NCBI GenBank assembly: GCA_009780675.1
Contig: WQZP01000005.1
Coordinates: 42,121 to 106,120, forward strand
Direction: 5' to 3'
Length of the DNA: 64,000 nucleotides
Source of the DNA: Spirochaetaceae bacterium
GTDB taxonomy: Bacteria > Spirochaetota > Spirochaetia > CADAEX01
Made by a program: the position numbers and the translations under genes
The notes under the pieces: model-generated
Told to the model about the DNA's origin: nothing
What the model saw: only the letters and a program-made list of their open reading frames with translations
The model's database searches: none
Shown: one piece after another, positions 36,762 through 46,993 of the stretch
How positions within the stretch are numbered: position 1 is the first letter of the stretch
Layout of the letters: each line of letters begins with the position of its first letter

Positions 36762-37373
36762 ATGTCTTTTAGCACTATTGAAGAAGCAATTAACGATATA
36801 CGGGATGGTAAAATGATCATTGTTACTGATGACCCTGAAAGAGAGAATGAAGGCGACCTTGTGTGCGCTGCAAAGTATTCTACTCCCAGGATCATTAATT
36901 TTATGGCGAGCCATGCAAAAGGGCTTATCTGTATGCCAATGAGTACCAAATTTATCAAAAAACTTAATCTTCCGCAAATGGTTGAAAATAATACAGATCC
37001 TCATGCAACAGCTTTTACAGTTTCCATTGATCACATTGAAGTAACTACAGGCATATCTGCTTTTGAGCGGTCGCTAACAGCACAAAAATGTACTGAGCTT
37101 AATGCAAAACCAGAAGATTTTCGCAGACCAGGCCATATGTTTCCCCTTGAAGCGCGGGAAGGGGGTGTGCTTGCAAGGTGCGGCCACACAGAAGCCTCAA
37201 TTGATTTTATAAGGCTTGCAGGTCTCCCCGAAGTAGGACTTTGCTGTGAGATCATGGATGATGATGGCACAATGATGAGAGGGGCAAAACTTTTTGAATT
37301 TGCCAAAAAACATGGGCTTAAACTGGTAACAATTAAAGATCTTATTGATTATAGAAAGAAACATAATCAATAA
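36762..37373 (+). CDS. ribB: 3,4-dihydroxy-2-butanone-4-phosphate synthase
   Basis: Makes the four-carbon unit of riboflavin from ribulose 5-phosphate. The start at 36762 is chosen because AAGGAG lies six bases before it; an upstream ATG at 36741 is inside ribE without a clear signal. The 203-residue product holds the acidic loop [16 protein letters not shown], the [15 protein letters not shown] segment, [16 protein letters not shown] and the HTEASID motif. It is a stand-alone RibB; the GTP cyclohydrolase II domain, often fused in RibBA, is the next gene. Confidence 0.95.
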   Translation: MSFSTIEEAINDIRDGKMIIVTDDPERENEGDLVCAAKYSTPRIINFMASHAKGLICMPMSTKFIKKLNLPQMVENNTDPHATAFTVSIDHIEVTTGISAFERSLTAQKCTELNAKPEDFRRPGHMFPLEAREGGVLARCGHTEASIDFIRLAGLPEVGLCCEIMDDDGTMMRGAKLFEFAKKHGLKLVTIKDLIDYRKKHNQ

Positions 37374-37386
37374 AAAAGGATTCAGG

Positions 37387-37992
37387 ATGTACGTATGTAA
37401 GTTAATGGAGCGTGTAGTAAGCGCCAAATTCCCTACACGATATGGCAATTTTACTATACACGGATATATAAATAAAAAGAATAAAGAACATCATATTGCG
37501 CTGGTGCTTGGAGATATTAGCGACAGCGCTTCTGTTCTGGTAAGAGTCCACTCTGAATGTCTTACAGGAGATGCGCTTGGTTCTTCCAAATGTGACTGCG
37601 GCGATCAGTATGATAAAGCTATGCGCGCAATCCAAAAAGAAGGGCGTGGGGTTTTAGTTTATTTGCGACAGGAAGGGAGAGGAATTGGACTTATCAACAA
37701 ACTAAAAGCTTATGCGCTACAGGATAAAGGGATGGATACAGTAGAAGCTAACCTTGCATTAGGATTTCCTCCTGACCATAGAGACTATACCGAAGGAGCA
37801 GAAATTCTGGTAGACTTGGGGGTAAAGAAGATCAGGCTTATGACAAACAACCCGGAGAAAATAGCAGGGCTTGAGAAATTTGGTCTTGAAATTACCGAAA
37901 GAGTAGTAATTGAGACAGATGATAAAGAACATTGCAAACACTATATGCAGACAAAAAAAGATAAACTGGGGCACATACTTGCCTCTTACTGA
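37387..37992 (+). CDS. ribA: GTP cyclohydrolase II
   Basis: Opens GTP to begin riboflavin synthesis. The start at 37387 (MYVCKLMERVVSAKFPTRYG) has AAGGA nearby; an earlier in-frame ATG overlaps ribB. The 201-residue product has the zinc site in LTGDALGSSKCDCGDQYDKA (cysteines with the SSKCDC pattern), the VYLRQEGRGIGLINKL signature and a MTNNPEKIAGLE motif. It is separate from ribB by 13 bases. Confidence 0.96.
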   Translation: MYVCKLMERVVSAKFPTRYGNFTIHGYINKKNKEHHIALVLGDISDSASVLVRVHSECLTGDALGSSKCDCGDQYDKAMRAIQKEGRGVLVYLRQEGRGIGLINKLKAYALQDKGMDTVEANLALGFPPDHRDYTEGAEILVDLGVKKIRLMTNNPEKIAGLEKFGLEITERVVIETDDKEHCKHYMQTKKDKLGHILASY

Positions 37993-38013
37993 TTTCTTTG
38001 AGGAGTAATTTTT

Positions 38014-38481
38014 ATGAAAGTATATGAAGGAAAATTTATTGCAAAAGATGTTAAAATAGGTATTGTAGCAGCAAGATTTAATGAACCTATTGTATCAAAA
38101 CTTCTGGATGGAGCGCTTGATGCTCTGCGACGGCACGATGTAAAAGAAGATGATATTTCTGTTGCATGGGTACCTGGAGCATTTGAAATTCCTGTAATAG
38201 CTTCAAAAATGGTAAAATCAGGAAAATATGATGCTGTAATTTGCCTTGGCGCTGTTATCCGCGGTTCAACATCTCACTATGATTATGTTTGCAGCGAAGT
38301 ATCAAAAGGTGTTGCGCATATTTCACTGAATGCAGGGATCCCTGTAATTTTTGGAGTTCTTACTACTGAAAATATTGAGCAAGCAATTGAAAGAGCAGGG
38401 ACAAAATCAGGCAACAAGGGCTTTGATTCCGCGCTTTCTGCTTTGGAGATGGTTAATCTTTTAAAATCATTGGATGTGTGA
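38014..38481 (+). CDS. ribH: Lumazine synthase (6,7-dimethyl-8-ribityllumazine synthase)
   Basis: Joins the pyrimidine and four-carbon units to form the riboflavin precursor. The 155-residue length is standard. Motifs present: [20 protein letters not shown], the [14 protein letters not shown] segment with the catalytic region, [22 protein letters not shown] and a [13 protein letters not shown] tail. It is the last gene of the rib set; no terminator is seen after it, so the alpha-2-macroglobulin gene 35 bases downstream may be read through. Confidence 0.96.
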   Translation: MKVYEGKFIAKDVKIGIVAARFNEPIVSKLLDGALDALRRHDVKEDDISVAWVPGAFEIPVIASKMVKSGKYDAVICLGAVIRGSTSHYDYVCSEVSKGVAHISLNAGIPVIFGVLTTENIEQAIERAGTKSGNKGFDSALSALEMVNLLKSLDV

Positions 38482-38516
38482 GGTAGTTTTTCATTATTCT
38501 GTGTTAGGGAGAGATT

Positions 38517-41500
38517 ATGAAAAGGTGGATAGTGTTTTCTTTACTGCTATTTTTAGTAGGACTTTGTATTAGTTGCGGGAGAAGAGAAGCTCTGCCGCCG
38601 ATTGTTTCAGTAGAAGGATTTATTGAAAATCCCTCATCCGGCAATACCGGAACTATGGTAACGCTTTTTGCGAATGACGCAGCTATTGAAGCAGCCTTTA
38701 CATTGGATTACCGTCCCCAAAGAGCAGAACCAGAAAGTGTAGCGGAATTTTTAGAGCTTTCAGGTCCAGCTGTGCAGGATTCCGGACGGGGAACTGTTCA
38801 TGGTGGAGGACTGCGAAGGCTATCGGACTATAGAACAGTTTATTTTAACCCGGAACAAGAAAGAAGCAGAATCGCAGCGATTCGGGCAACCCAGGAAGCT
38901 GCTCGCGAGGGGCATTTGCCCAGCGATAACGCAGGCCCGCTTACAGTAATCGACTGGGGACCCAGAGGAGAATTTTCTTCTGCTGTGCAGCGACCTTCTA
39001 TCCATGTCATCTTTTCCCAGCCCATGGTTCCGCTTGCAAGCCTTGGCGAACAGAGCAGCACTTCTCCGATAATAAGCATCAGCCCACCTATCAGGGGATC
39101 TTTCCGTTGGTATGGAACAAGCTTTTTGAGTTTTGAGGGAGATGAACCTTGTCAGGCACAGCAAATCTATACTATTACTGTGGCGCAAAATGCCACATCT
39201 ATACACGGTACAAGAATTTCAGGAGAGCGTGTTTTTACATTTCGTACCGAGCCTCTGAGCATAAGAAGCGTATCACCTGGCGAGGAATTCAGAAGAACAA
39301 CCGGTTTCCGTTTTGACAACCGAAACGTGCCTCCATCTGCTGCGCGACAAATAACCATTGAATTCAATTATCCTGTTGAGGCTAGTCACATAAGACAACA
39401 TCTGGAAATTACTGCCGGGAATGCTCAATTGAGGTTTAATCTTCAGCAAGAGACTGAACGCAGGGTTATTGCCAATGTGCTCGACCAGATTGGTTTTGAG
39501 ACTCAGGTAAATGTTATCCTCAAGAGAGGAGCCATGTCCAGAGGCGGGACTCGCGGAACTGAATCAGACAGGACTTTTAGCTTTAGTACCCCATCAGCTT
39601 TCAGGGTGGAGGGTCACCACCGAATATCTGCTCACGGCAGATACCGCAATTTACTCAGGCTGGATTTTAGTCATGCGCTGAATGAAAGCACTGTATTGCA
39701 GGCAATCAGTACAGTGCCCCCAATGCCTATAGGGCCTGAGAATATTGAGGTATGGGGAAACAGGGTGAATGTTTTCAATTTACCTATTGAGTTTGGCTCA
39801 CGTTTCAGAATTTTGGTTGCTGCTAACGTAGAAGATGTGTTTGGCAGGAGACTTGGCGAACCCTTTGCTGCTGATATTGTAATACCTGATGAACCGCCGC
39901 CTGTTGGCAGCGCTGAATTTCTCCATCCGCATTCCAGGCATGCGATGCTGGAAGCTCAGTTTCCGCCACGCTTTCTTTTTGAATACAGAAACATTGCCCA
40001 AAATTCATTTTACAGACTGGCCTCGGTCCTTAACCCCTTTATAAGTCACCCCTCTTTTACCGAATTTGAGCTGACTCCTGGCCGGGTTAATGCCAGATAT
40101 TTTGAGGAGATTGACCTTTCGCCATTTCTCAATGAGCAAAGGAGGGGCTTTGTTGCTTTCAGGGCGAACTTGCAACTCCTCACCAATGAGAGACAGAGAG
40201 ATGGAACATTTCTTCCAGGGGTTAGAAGCAGGAATAATGAACTTAACATACAGGTTACAGATTTGGGGCTAACAGTACGTTATGGCTTTAACAGAGCAAC
40301 AGTGCTGGTTACAAGTCTTTCCACTGGTCTTCCGGTAGAGGGAGCCAGAGTCAGGCTTTTGCCTCCTTCTGTAAGGGGCGCTGAGGACCTTGCCTACATT
40401 GCTGCTATCGGAGAAGCTCTGACCAATAGAGATGGTCTTGCGGTGATCTCTTTGGGCGCATCGGTGTTGCGCAATAATTCCGGGCGCACCAGTTGGGGAG
40501 GGTTTGAGCCCCCTTTTGTTATGGCGGAAAAAGATGGGGATAAAGCAATTTTTTTCCCAAATTCCCATAATAATTGGCGTTTTGGAATTAACTCAATGCA
40601 ACCTCAGCGCGCCGAAGAAATAACAGCGCTTGCCTTTATATTTTCCGACCGGGGGCTCTACAGACCTGGCGAAACTTTAAGTTTTAGGGGTGTTGACCGC
40701 TCCAGAGTGCTTGGTATGTACACGGTTCATCGGGGAGATTTTACAATTACTCTTGAAGGGGACGGGCATAGACCTCAGCAAGTCGCCAGTTTTCAGGGTA
40801 CAACTACTGAATCCGGCAGTTTTTACGGAACCATTACTGTTCCGGATGATCTCGTGCCAGGTTCTTACCGGCTGGTGTACCGGCGGAACATTAGCTTGAA
40901 CAGAGAAAACGATATTGTCGCCAGTGTGCCTGTAACAGTTGCCTTTTTTGAACGCCTTAGATTTCAGGCATCTCTTTCCGCGCCAGCAGCAGCGGTCATA
41001 CGCGGCGATGATATCAATCTGAATTTAAGAGCCTCTTACCTTGCAGGTGGCAGCTTGTCTGGCGCTTCCTGGGAGGGTGCATGGTTCAGGGAGCTGTCTG
41101 TGTTTGCGCCCAGACGCGCAGAAACCAGAGGTTTTGTATTTGGACCGCGTCGAGGCTGGGATGCAAGACGGCATATTGCCTCTGAAAGCGGAAGCTTAAG
41201 CGGCCAGGGAGCTGCAAGCCTTACCCAGAAAACTGGTGGCGGCACAGTAATCGGCGCGCCATACCAATATCATGTTGAGGCAAGAGTTACTGATATTGGC
41301 AATCAAATGGTGACAGCTTTTCGCTCTGTGCAGGTACACCCTGCAAGTTTCTACATTGGCCTTAATCGCGGCGCTGGAGGCGGGTTCGCGAGAGCAGGAC
41401 AGGAAATTTCTTATGATTTTATCACTGTCAATACCCAGGGCGAGAGAACTACTGGTAATGCCCTTTTTCTCCAAAGCGGAGAAAACGCGGGAATGCTTAC

Positions 41501-44500
41501 TGTAGAACTTATTCGTGAAGAATGGCGGCGCGTTCAGCAGAGGGGAGTAGGCGGCTACATTCATGACGAGTTCTCCTCTCAGTTGATTGTTGAAAGCACT
41601 CAAAGAATTCCTATTGGAAATGGCAGCGGTTCCATAAGAATAAGACCCAGAGTTGCTGGTTTTCATATCCTGCGGGTTACTGCGCAGGACAGGGAAGGGA
41701 GAACAGCTCTGACAGAACTCAACTTCCATGCTACAGGCGCTGGAGCTGGCTTTTGGAATATGAGTAACCCCAACGAGCTAAGGCTAACGCCGGATCAGGA
41801 GATGTATGAACCAGGCGATACAGCACAGATTTTGTTGCAGAGTCCGCTTCCGGAAGGCCGTTATCTTATAACTGTGGAGCGTGAGGGCATTTTCACCCAG
41901 GAAGTACGCCATTTTACCGAACCTGTTACAGTGTTCGAAGTTCCAATTGCGCGTAATTTTGTGCCTGTGGTATATGTATCGGTTTCGTCCTATTCTGTGC
42001 GTCCCGGCCCTCCTACTCATGAGTATGGCAGCCCTGACCTTGACAAACCCAAGGGGTACTTTGGCGTAACGCGGCTAAGGGTGAATCCACGTTCCAGAGC
42101 TTTTTCTATCAATATAGAAAGCGACAGACAAATCTACCGGCCAGGAGAAGAAGTAACCATGACTCTGACTGCTACCAGAGGCGGCAGACCATTGCCTGGC
42201 GCGGAACTTAGCCTGATGGCAGTAGACCGGGGTGTTTTGGATCTTATCAATTATCGCGTACCAGACCCAATAAGCCATTTTTACGCTGAACACCGCTTTC
42301 CTCTTGCAGTGATGGGTGGTGATTCCCGCGCATGGCTTATGGACCCAGTAACTTACAGTGTAAAAAATCTTGCAGGCGGAGACGCTGAAGATGAAAGCAA
42401 ACTTGAGGAACGCAGGGACTTTAACCCCACTGCTGTTTTTGAACCCATGCTTATTACTGATGCTAACGGCAGGGTGACTGTCAGATTCCGGCTTCCCGAC
42501 AATCTTACGACATATCGCGTAACAGCCTTTGGGGTGCGCGGAGACCTTTTTGCGCTTCGGGAAAGTGAGATTGCTGCCCAGAACCAGATAAATGTGCGGG
42601 AGCTTTTGCCACGCCGCGTTCGGGAGCGGGATACTGCTGAAGTTGGAGTGCTTATCACAAATCTTGATACATCGTCCCATACCTTGACGGTCAGGCTAAA
42701 TATAGGTCCACCAGGACCAAATGATTATGCAAGCGGTTTAGCGAAGACACCTGGAGAGGCTTTTGTTGATGGAATACACGAGCGCCGTGTAACAGTTAGA
42801 AGCGGTGAGAATGCTGTTGTTAATTTCGATGTTGGCGCAGTAAGAGCAGGGACTGTAAGTCTCAATTTTACCATCAATTCAAATATCCTTAATGAAAGGC
42901 TTGTCAGGGAACTGCAGATTGAGCGTCCGTTTGTTTTTGAAACAATTACCACCATTGGCACAGTGACAACAAACAGAAGCACTGAGGGGCTTGTTATCCC
43001 TTCGTTTGCAGATGGTGGGATGGGCAATCTTTCGCTGGTTCTTGATGCAACGCGGCTAGGGTTATTGGATTCAGCTGTCACTTACCTTTTCCATTATCCT
43101 TTTGCGTGTCTGGGGCAGCGCGCCGCAGCTATTCTGCCGCTGGTGATTTTCGGTGAACATATTGAAGCTTTAAACCTTAGAAGCGATGTTGCTAATCCTC
43201 GCCGTGTGGTGGAAAATGAGCTCAGATCCTGGGGGCAAATACAGCTCGCCAGCGGAGGCTTTCCTTTCTGGCCCTCTGGTACTCGCGGCAACTTTTTCGT
43301 CAGCCTGCGCATAGCGCATATTATTGCCATTGCTCAATCAAAAGAGATTGCCATCCCCTCGTCTCTGAATGTCCCTGCTCTTACAGCTTTTCTTGAGCGG
43401 GAACTCCAGGAGTCGCAGAGGCGGCGAGGAAGTCAGGCATGGTGTGAGTGCCAACTGTATTTGCAAAGTTATATGCTCTATGTCTTATCCCTGCTTGGCG
43501 AAAGGATAGATCCGGCACGGCTCAATGAAATCTTGAGCCGAAGTAATCTTGACCCGTCAGTGCTTGCCTTGACCGGCATGACTTACCGTGTTCTGGGCAG
43601 GAACGCTGAAGCTGCGCGTACTGCCCAACGCCTGCGCGATCTTGTTCGCATGACTGCCAGGGGTGTGGAGATTACCGACCCTCTGGAAAGACACCGCTGG
43701 AATATTTTTGGCGGCAGGGTTGAACAGCTTGCGCTTACTTTGCAATTCTTTGTGGATCAATATCCAGGAGATGAGATCAATACCCGGCTCCTCTTTACCA
43801 TGCTGGAAAACAAGCGTTCCGGAGGCTTCTGGCAAAGCACGCTGGTAACTGCGCGGGTTCTTTCCGCAGTTGATGCATTGATTCGCGCGGAAGATCTTGC
43901 CAATATTAACGTGAATGCGGCTGCCATGTTGGCAGGAACAGAGCTTTTGAGCGGCACATTCCAGGGGCTGGGAGCAAAACCAGTTACCGGAACCTTCAAT
44001 TTTAACGAAGCAATGTTAGCGGGACTGGACCGGGATCGCATACATGCCTTAGAGTTTACTCGTCAGGGAACAGGTAATATTTACTACACAGCTTCCCTCC
44101 GTTATGCCATACCCGCAGAACTTCAGTCATTCCGTGACGAGGGGTTGGGTGTTTTCTTGAGTATTTACGATATAGAGACTGGCGAGGCAATACAGGGAAC
44201 TGCCCTGATAAGTGGAAAAGTTTACCGGGGCAGGGTGAGGCTGTCATCCAGTCATGACCGCACTTTTGTTGCTTTGCGTGTTCCTGTCCCTTCGGGCGCA
44301 GAGATACTTGATGCAACTTTTGTTACTACTGCTACTTTTGACGATAGAGGCGGAGCAGCCGGCACTGATGAAAGCGAACGCCGCGGGTCATGGTTAAGTC
44401 ACCGGGCTATTTTTGACAATGAGATTCAATTTTTTTGGGATCAGTTTAACAAAGGAGAAGAAACAGTGAATTTCCTTTTCCGTGCTGTAAGAAGGGGTGT

Positions 44501-44588
44501 CTATCCAACACCACCAGCTCAGGCTGAGTGTATGTATGAGCCGGAGATTTTCGGGCGCAGCCGGGGGGTGATTTACACAATTGAATAA
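38517..44588 (+). CDS. Alpha-2-macroglobulin family lipoprotein
   Basis: Bacterial A2M proteins trap attacking proteases in the periplasm. The 2023-residue product begins with a signal segment and lipobox (FLVGLCISC), so it is membrane-anchored. Beta-rich MG domains fill the N-terminal half. The central ANG2-type region (RFPLAVMGGDSRAWL and FEPMLITDANGRVTVRFRLP in part) leads to a thioester-domain segment, YPFACLGQRAAAI, with Cys1531 and Gln1534. Typical bacterial A2M proteins have CLEQ there, so the Glu is replaced by Gly. A long terpenoid-cyclase-like helical part and a C-terminal receptor-like domain follow. The gene is clearly GC-richer than its neighbours and uses CGC/CGG arginine codons. 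It is followed by pbpC, a common pairing. Confidence 0.93.
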   Translation: MKRWIVFSLLLFLVGLCISCGRREALPPIVSVEGFIENPSSGNTGTMVTLFANDAAIEAAFTLDYRPQRAEPESVAEFLELSGPAVQDSGRGTVHGGGLRRLSDYRTVYFNPEQERSRIAAIRATQEAAREGHLPSDNAGPLTVIDWGPRGEFSSAVQRPSIHVIFSQPMVPLASLGEQSSTSPIISISPPIRGSFRWYGTSFLSFEGDEPCQAQQIYTITVAQNATSIHGTRISGERVFTFRTEPLSIRSVSPGEEFRRTTGFRFDNRNVPPSAARQITIEFNYPVEASHIRQHLEITAGNAQLRFNLQQETERRVIANVLDQIGFETQVNVILKRGAMSRGGTRGTESDRTFSFSTPSAFRVEGHHRISAHGRYRNLLRLDFSHALNESTVLQAISTVPPMPIGPENIEVWGNRVNVFNLPIEFGSRFRILVAANVEDVFGRRLGEPFAADIVIPDEPPPVGSAEFLHPHSRHAMLEAQFPPRFLFEYRNIAQNSFYRLASVLNPFISHPSFTEFELTPGRVNARYFEEIDLSPFLNEQRRGFVAFRANLQLLTNERQRDGTFLPGVRSRNNELNIQVTDLGLTVRYGFNRATVLVTSLSTGLPVEGARVRLLPPSVRGAEDLAYIAAIGEALTNRDGLAVISLGASVLRNNSGRTSWGGFEPPFVMAEKDGDKAIFFPNSHNNWRFGINSMQPQRAEEITALAFIFSDRGLYRPGETLSFRGVDRSRVLGMYTVHRGDFTITLEGDGHRPQQVASFQGTTTESGSFYGTITVPDDLVPGSYRLVYRRNISLNRENDIVASVPVTVAFFERLRFQASLSAPAAAVIRGDDINLNLRASYLAGGSLSGASWEGAWFRELSVFAPRRAETRGFVFGPRRGWDARRHIASESGSLSGQGAASLTQKTGGGTVIGAPYQYHVEARVTDIGNQMVTAFRSVQVHPASFYIGLNRGAGGGFARAGQEISYDFITVNTQGERTTGNALFLQSGENAGMLTVELIREEWRRVQQRGVGGYIHDEFSSQLIVESTQRIPIGNGSGSIRIRPRVAGFHILRVTAQDREGRTALTELNFHATGAGAGFWNMSNPNELRLTPDQEMYEPGDTAQILLQSPLPEGRYLITVEREGIFTQEVRHFTEPVTVFEVPIARNFVPVVYVSVSSYSVRPGPPTHEYGSPDLDKPKGYFGVTRLRVNPRSRAFSINIESDRQIYRPGEEVTMTLTATRGGRPLPGAELSLMAVDRGVLDLINYRVPDPISHFYAEHRFPLAVMGGDSRAWLMDPVTYSVKNLAGGDAEDESKLEERRDFNPTAVFEPMLITDANGRVTVRFRLPDNLTTYRVTAFGVRGDLFALRESEIAAQNQINVRELLPRRVRERDTAEVGVLITNLDTSSHTLTVRLNIGPPGPNDYASGLAKTPGEAFVDGIHERRVTVRSGENAVVNFDVGAVRAGTVSLNFTINSNILNERLVRELQIERPFVFETITTIGTVTTNRSTEGLVIPSFADGGMGNLSLVLDATRLGLLDSAVTYLFHYPFACLGQRAAAILPLVIFGEHIEALNLRSDVANPRRVVENELRSWGQIQLASGGFPFWPSGTRGNFFVSLRIAHIIAIAQSKEIAIPSSLNVPALTAFLERELQESQRRRGSQAWCECQLYLQSYMLYVLSLLGERIDPARLNEILSRSNLDPSVLALTGMTYRVLGRNAEAARTAQRLRDLVRMTARGVEITDPLERHRWNIFGGRVEQLALTLQFFVDQYPGDEINTRLLFTMLENKRSGGFWQSTLVTARVLSAVDALIRAEDLANINVNAAAMLAGTELLSGTFQGLGAKPVTGTFNFNEAMLAGLDRDRIHALEFTRQGTGNIYYTASLRYAIPAELQSFRDEGLGVFLSIYDIETGEAIQGTALISGKVYRGRVRLSSSHDRTFVALRVPVPSGAEILDATFVTTATFDDRGGAAGTDESERRGSWLSHRAIFDNEIQFFWDQFNKGEETVNFLFRAVRRGVYPTPPAQAECMYEPEIFGRSRGVIYTIE

Positions 44589-46890
44589 TATTTCAATTTT
44601 AAAGATAAATAAAAAAGTGTTAAAAATTACTCTCCGAATTGCTGTTGTGGTGATGGGGGTGTTTGCGCTGGCCTGGCTTATCCTGCGGTTTTCCCCCTAT
44701 CCGGAGTTGGAGGCTTTTATGGCCAGACCCAACAGTGTCCGTTACCTGGACCGCAACGGCATTTTGCTGCAGGTAACTCCTCTGGCTGATGGACTGCGCC
44801 GGGAAATACCGGAACACATTCCCGGCCAAGTGAAGGAAGTTTTTATCTTTGCCGAAGACCGCCGTTTTTACCGCCATTTTGGTGTTGATGCTCTTGCTTT
44901 TTCTCGCGCTCTTTTCCAGAATCTCACACAGAGAATGGTGGTAAGCGGGGCATCTACCATAACCATGCAGCTTGCCAGGCTTATTTCCATAGAGGCAACT
45001 CCTGCAAATACCAGCCGCAGAGGAGGGGAATTGCGGAGAAAGATAGGCGAGGCAGTAAACGCCATGCGCCTTGAAACAAGACTTTCAAAAGATGAAATAC
45101 TTGAGTTATACCTTAATTCAGTCCCTTTTGGTTTTAACACAGAAGGGGTTGCTTCTGCTAGCCGGACTTTTTTTGCCTCTGAACTTTCCATGCTTTCTCC
45201 TGCCCAGATTTTTTGTCTGGCAGTTATTCCCAGGCGCCCAAGTCTCTACAATCCGCTGGAAAATCCCGGAGCGTGCGTATCTGCTGCTGCGGAACTGCAT
45301 GCCAATTTTAGCAGAAGCAAGAGACGCTCTTCAGCCTGGCCGCTTTTGGCTGACATAACCATATATGACTGGAAGTTTGCTGCTTCTTCTGCCCGCAGGT
45401 TTGCGTACCCATTTGAGCTGCCCCATCTTATCCGGCATATCAACGCTGGCCAGAGTGAACCGCGCAGCGAAATATACCTTTCCATTGATCTTGGCCTGCA
45501 GCATTTTCTTGAAGGCGCAGTTGCCGGAAGTGTGATCCGCCATCAAACAGCCAGGCTCACTAACGGCGCTGCTATTGTTATTGATAATGAAACAGGAGAA
45601 ATTCTTGCCTGGGTAGGTAGTTATGATTTCAATAACGAAGAAGCTGCGGGGCAGGTTGACGGAGTGTTGGCGCTAAACCAGCCTGGCAGCAGTATGAAGC
45701 CACTTCTCTATGCTATGGCTCTTGAAAAAGGCTTTAAACCTAATGATGTTATTGCAGACATTCAAATGAGTTTTGGCGTAAGTGAAGTTTACCTTCCTCG
45801 TAATTTCAACAACCGTTTTAATGGTCCAATGCTTTTTCGCACAAGCCTGGCTTCAAGCCTGAATATTCCGGCAGTGTATCTGCTCTACCGGCTTGGGGTA
45901 AGGAATTTTACCTATCAGCTTTTTTCCCTGGGTTTTGATTCTCTTGAACGTTCCGCAGATGAGGTGGGTTTGGGTCTTGCGCTTGGTAACGCTCCGGTAA
46001 GTCTCAAGGAGCTTGTCAGGTCTTTTAGTGTTTTTCCAAGGGACGGTGTTTACATACCACTGACGTGGGAATTGAATGGCAGAACGCAGCAGAATAGCAT
46101 AATAGAGCAGCGGATTTTTTCTGCAGACACCTCCAGGCTCATCTGCTCAATTTTGTCTGATCCAGATGCCAGAGTGCTGGCTTTTGGTCCAGCTACGAGT
46201 TTCAGAACACCGTTTCCGTCAATATTTAAAACCGGCACTGCTAATCAGTTTCAAAGTATTGTTGCGCTTGGGGCTACTACAAAATACAGCGTCGGAGTGT
46301 GGATGGGTAACTTTACCGGCGAAACAGTTATAGGCAGGACAGGCAGTTCTGTCCCGGCTGCCACTGTTCGGGATACTCTGGTTTTTTTGCATGGCAGGGG
46401 GAGTGCGCAGGAGTTCCCGACTCCTGAAAACTGGCAACCGCAAAGGATATGCGCTCTTTCGGGGATGATGCCCACGCATGTCTGCCCTGCGACCATCAAT
46501 GAATACATTCAAACAGGAGAGGAAAATAGGCCTTGCACCTGGCATCAGATGGTAGATGGCCGCTTTGAAGTAGTATTCCCTGCTGAATATCAGGCATGGT
46601 TTAATACTGCAGTGAGACAGGGTTCTATTGACTTCAGTTCCCGGCCACTGGAAATTACGAATCCTCGTGATGGTTTTGTCTATTTGAGCAGCTCAGGCAT
46701 AGGCAGGAACGAAATCCCGGTAGAGGTTATAGGCGGCACTGAAGATGAATTACATGTAACTTTTAATGGCCGGAGTTTCAGCATCACTCGACCCTTTGTT
46801 TTTTTTCTTGAGCGCAGCCCTGGCTTTCATACTCTGCACGTTCAAAGTGGATATGAGGAAAGAGTGGTTACATTTACAGTTCAACCCTGA
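44581..46890 (+). CDS. pbpC: Penicillin-binding protein 1C
   Basis: Class A PBP, periplasmic glycosyltransferase plus transpeptidase. The 769-residue protein has one membrane helix (IAVVVMGVFALAWLILRF) and a GT51 domain with the catalytic EDRRFYRHFGVD and TITMQLARL motifs. The transpeptidase domain has SSMK (QPGSSMKPLLYA), SLN (LASSLNIPAV) and KTGTA (IFKTGTANQF). A C-terminal PBP1C-type beta domain follows (about 680-769). The TTG start overlaps the stop of the A2M gene by eight bases. PBP1C is usually encoded next to A2M and thought to repair peptidoglycan after protease or host attack. Base composition matches the A2M gene. Confidence 0.93.
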   Translation: MNNISILKINKKVLKITLRIAVVVMGVFALAWLILRFSPYPELEAFMARPNSVRYLDRNGILLQVTPLADGLRREIPEHIPGQVKEVFIFAEDRRFYRHFGVDALAFSRALFQNLTQRMVVSGASTITMQLARLISIEATPANTSRRGGELRRKIGEAVNAMRLETRLSKDEILELYLNSVPFGFNTEGVASASRTFFASELSMLSPAQIFCLAVIPRRPSLYNPLENPGACVSAAAELHANFSRSKRRSSAWPLLADITIYDWKFAASSARRFAYPFELPHLIRHINAGQSEPRSEIYLSIDLGLQHFLEGAVAGSVIRHQTARLTNGAAIVIDNETGEILAWVGSYDFNNEEAAGQVDGVLALNQPGSSMKPLLYAMALEKGFKPNDVIADIQMSFGVSEVYLPRNFNNRFNGPMLFRTSLASSLNIPAVYLLYRLGVRNFTYQLFSLGFDSLERSADEVGLGLALGNAPVSLKELVRSFSVFPRDGVYIPLTWELNGRTQQNSIIEQRIFSADTSRLICSILSDPDARVLAFGPATSFRTPFPSIFKTGTANQFQSIVALGATTKYSVGVWMGNFTGETVIGRTGSSVPAATVRDTLVFLHGRGSAQEFPTPENWQPQRICALSGMMPTHVCPATINEYIQTGEENRPCTWHQMVDGRFEVVFPAEYQAWFNTAVRQGSIDFSSRPLEITNPRDGFVYLSSSGIGRNEIPVEVIGGTEDELHVTFNGRSFSITRPFVFFLERSPGFHTLHVQSGYEERVVTFTVQP

Positions 46891-46993
46891 ACATTCTTAG
46901 CCATAAGCCGTACTCTATTGAAGATGATTATTTGAGGAGAGGCTTGAGTATCTTGACGTTTTTGCATTAATTTAATATCTATATAATTAACAA

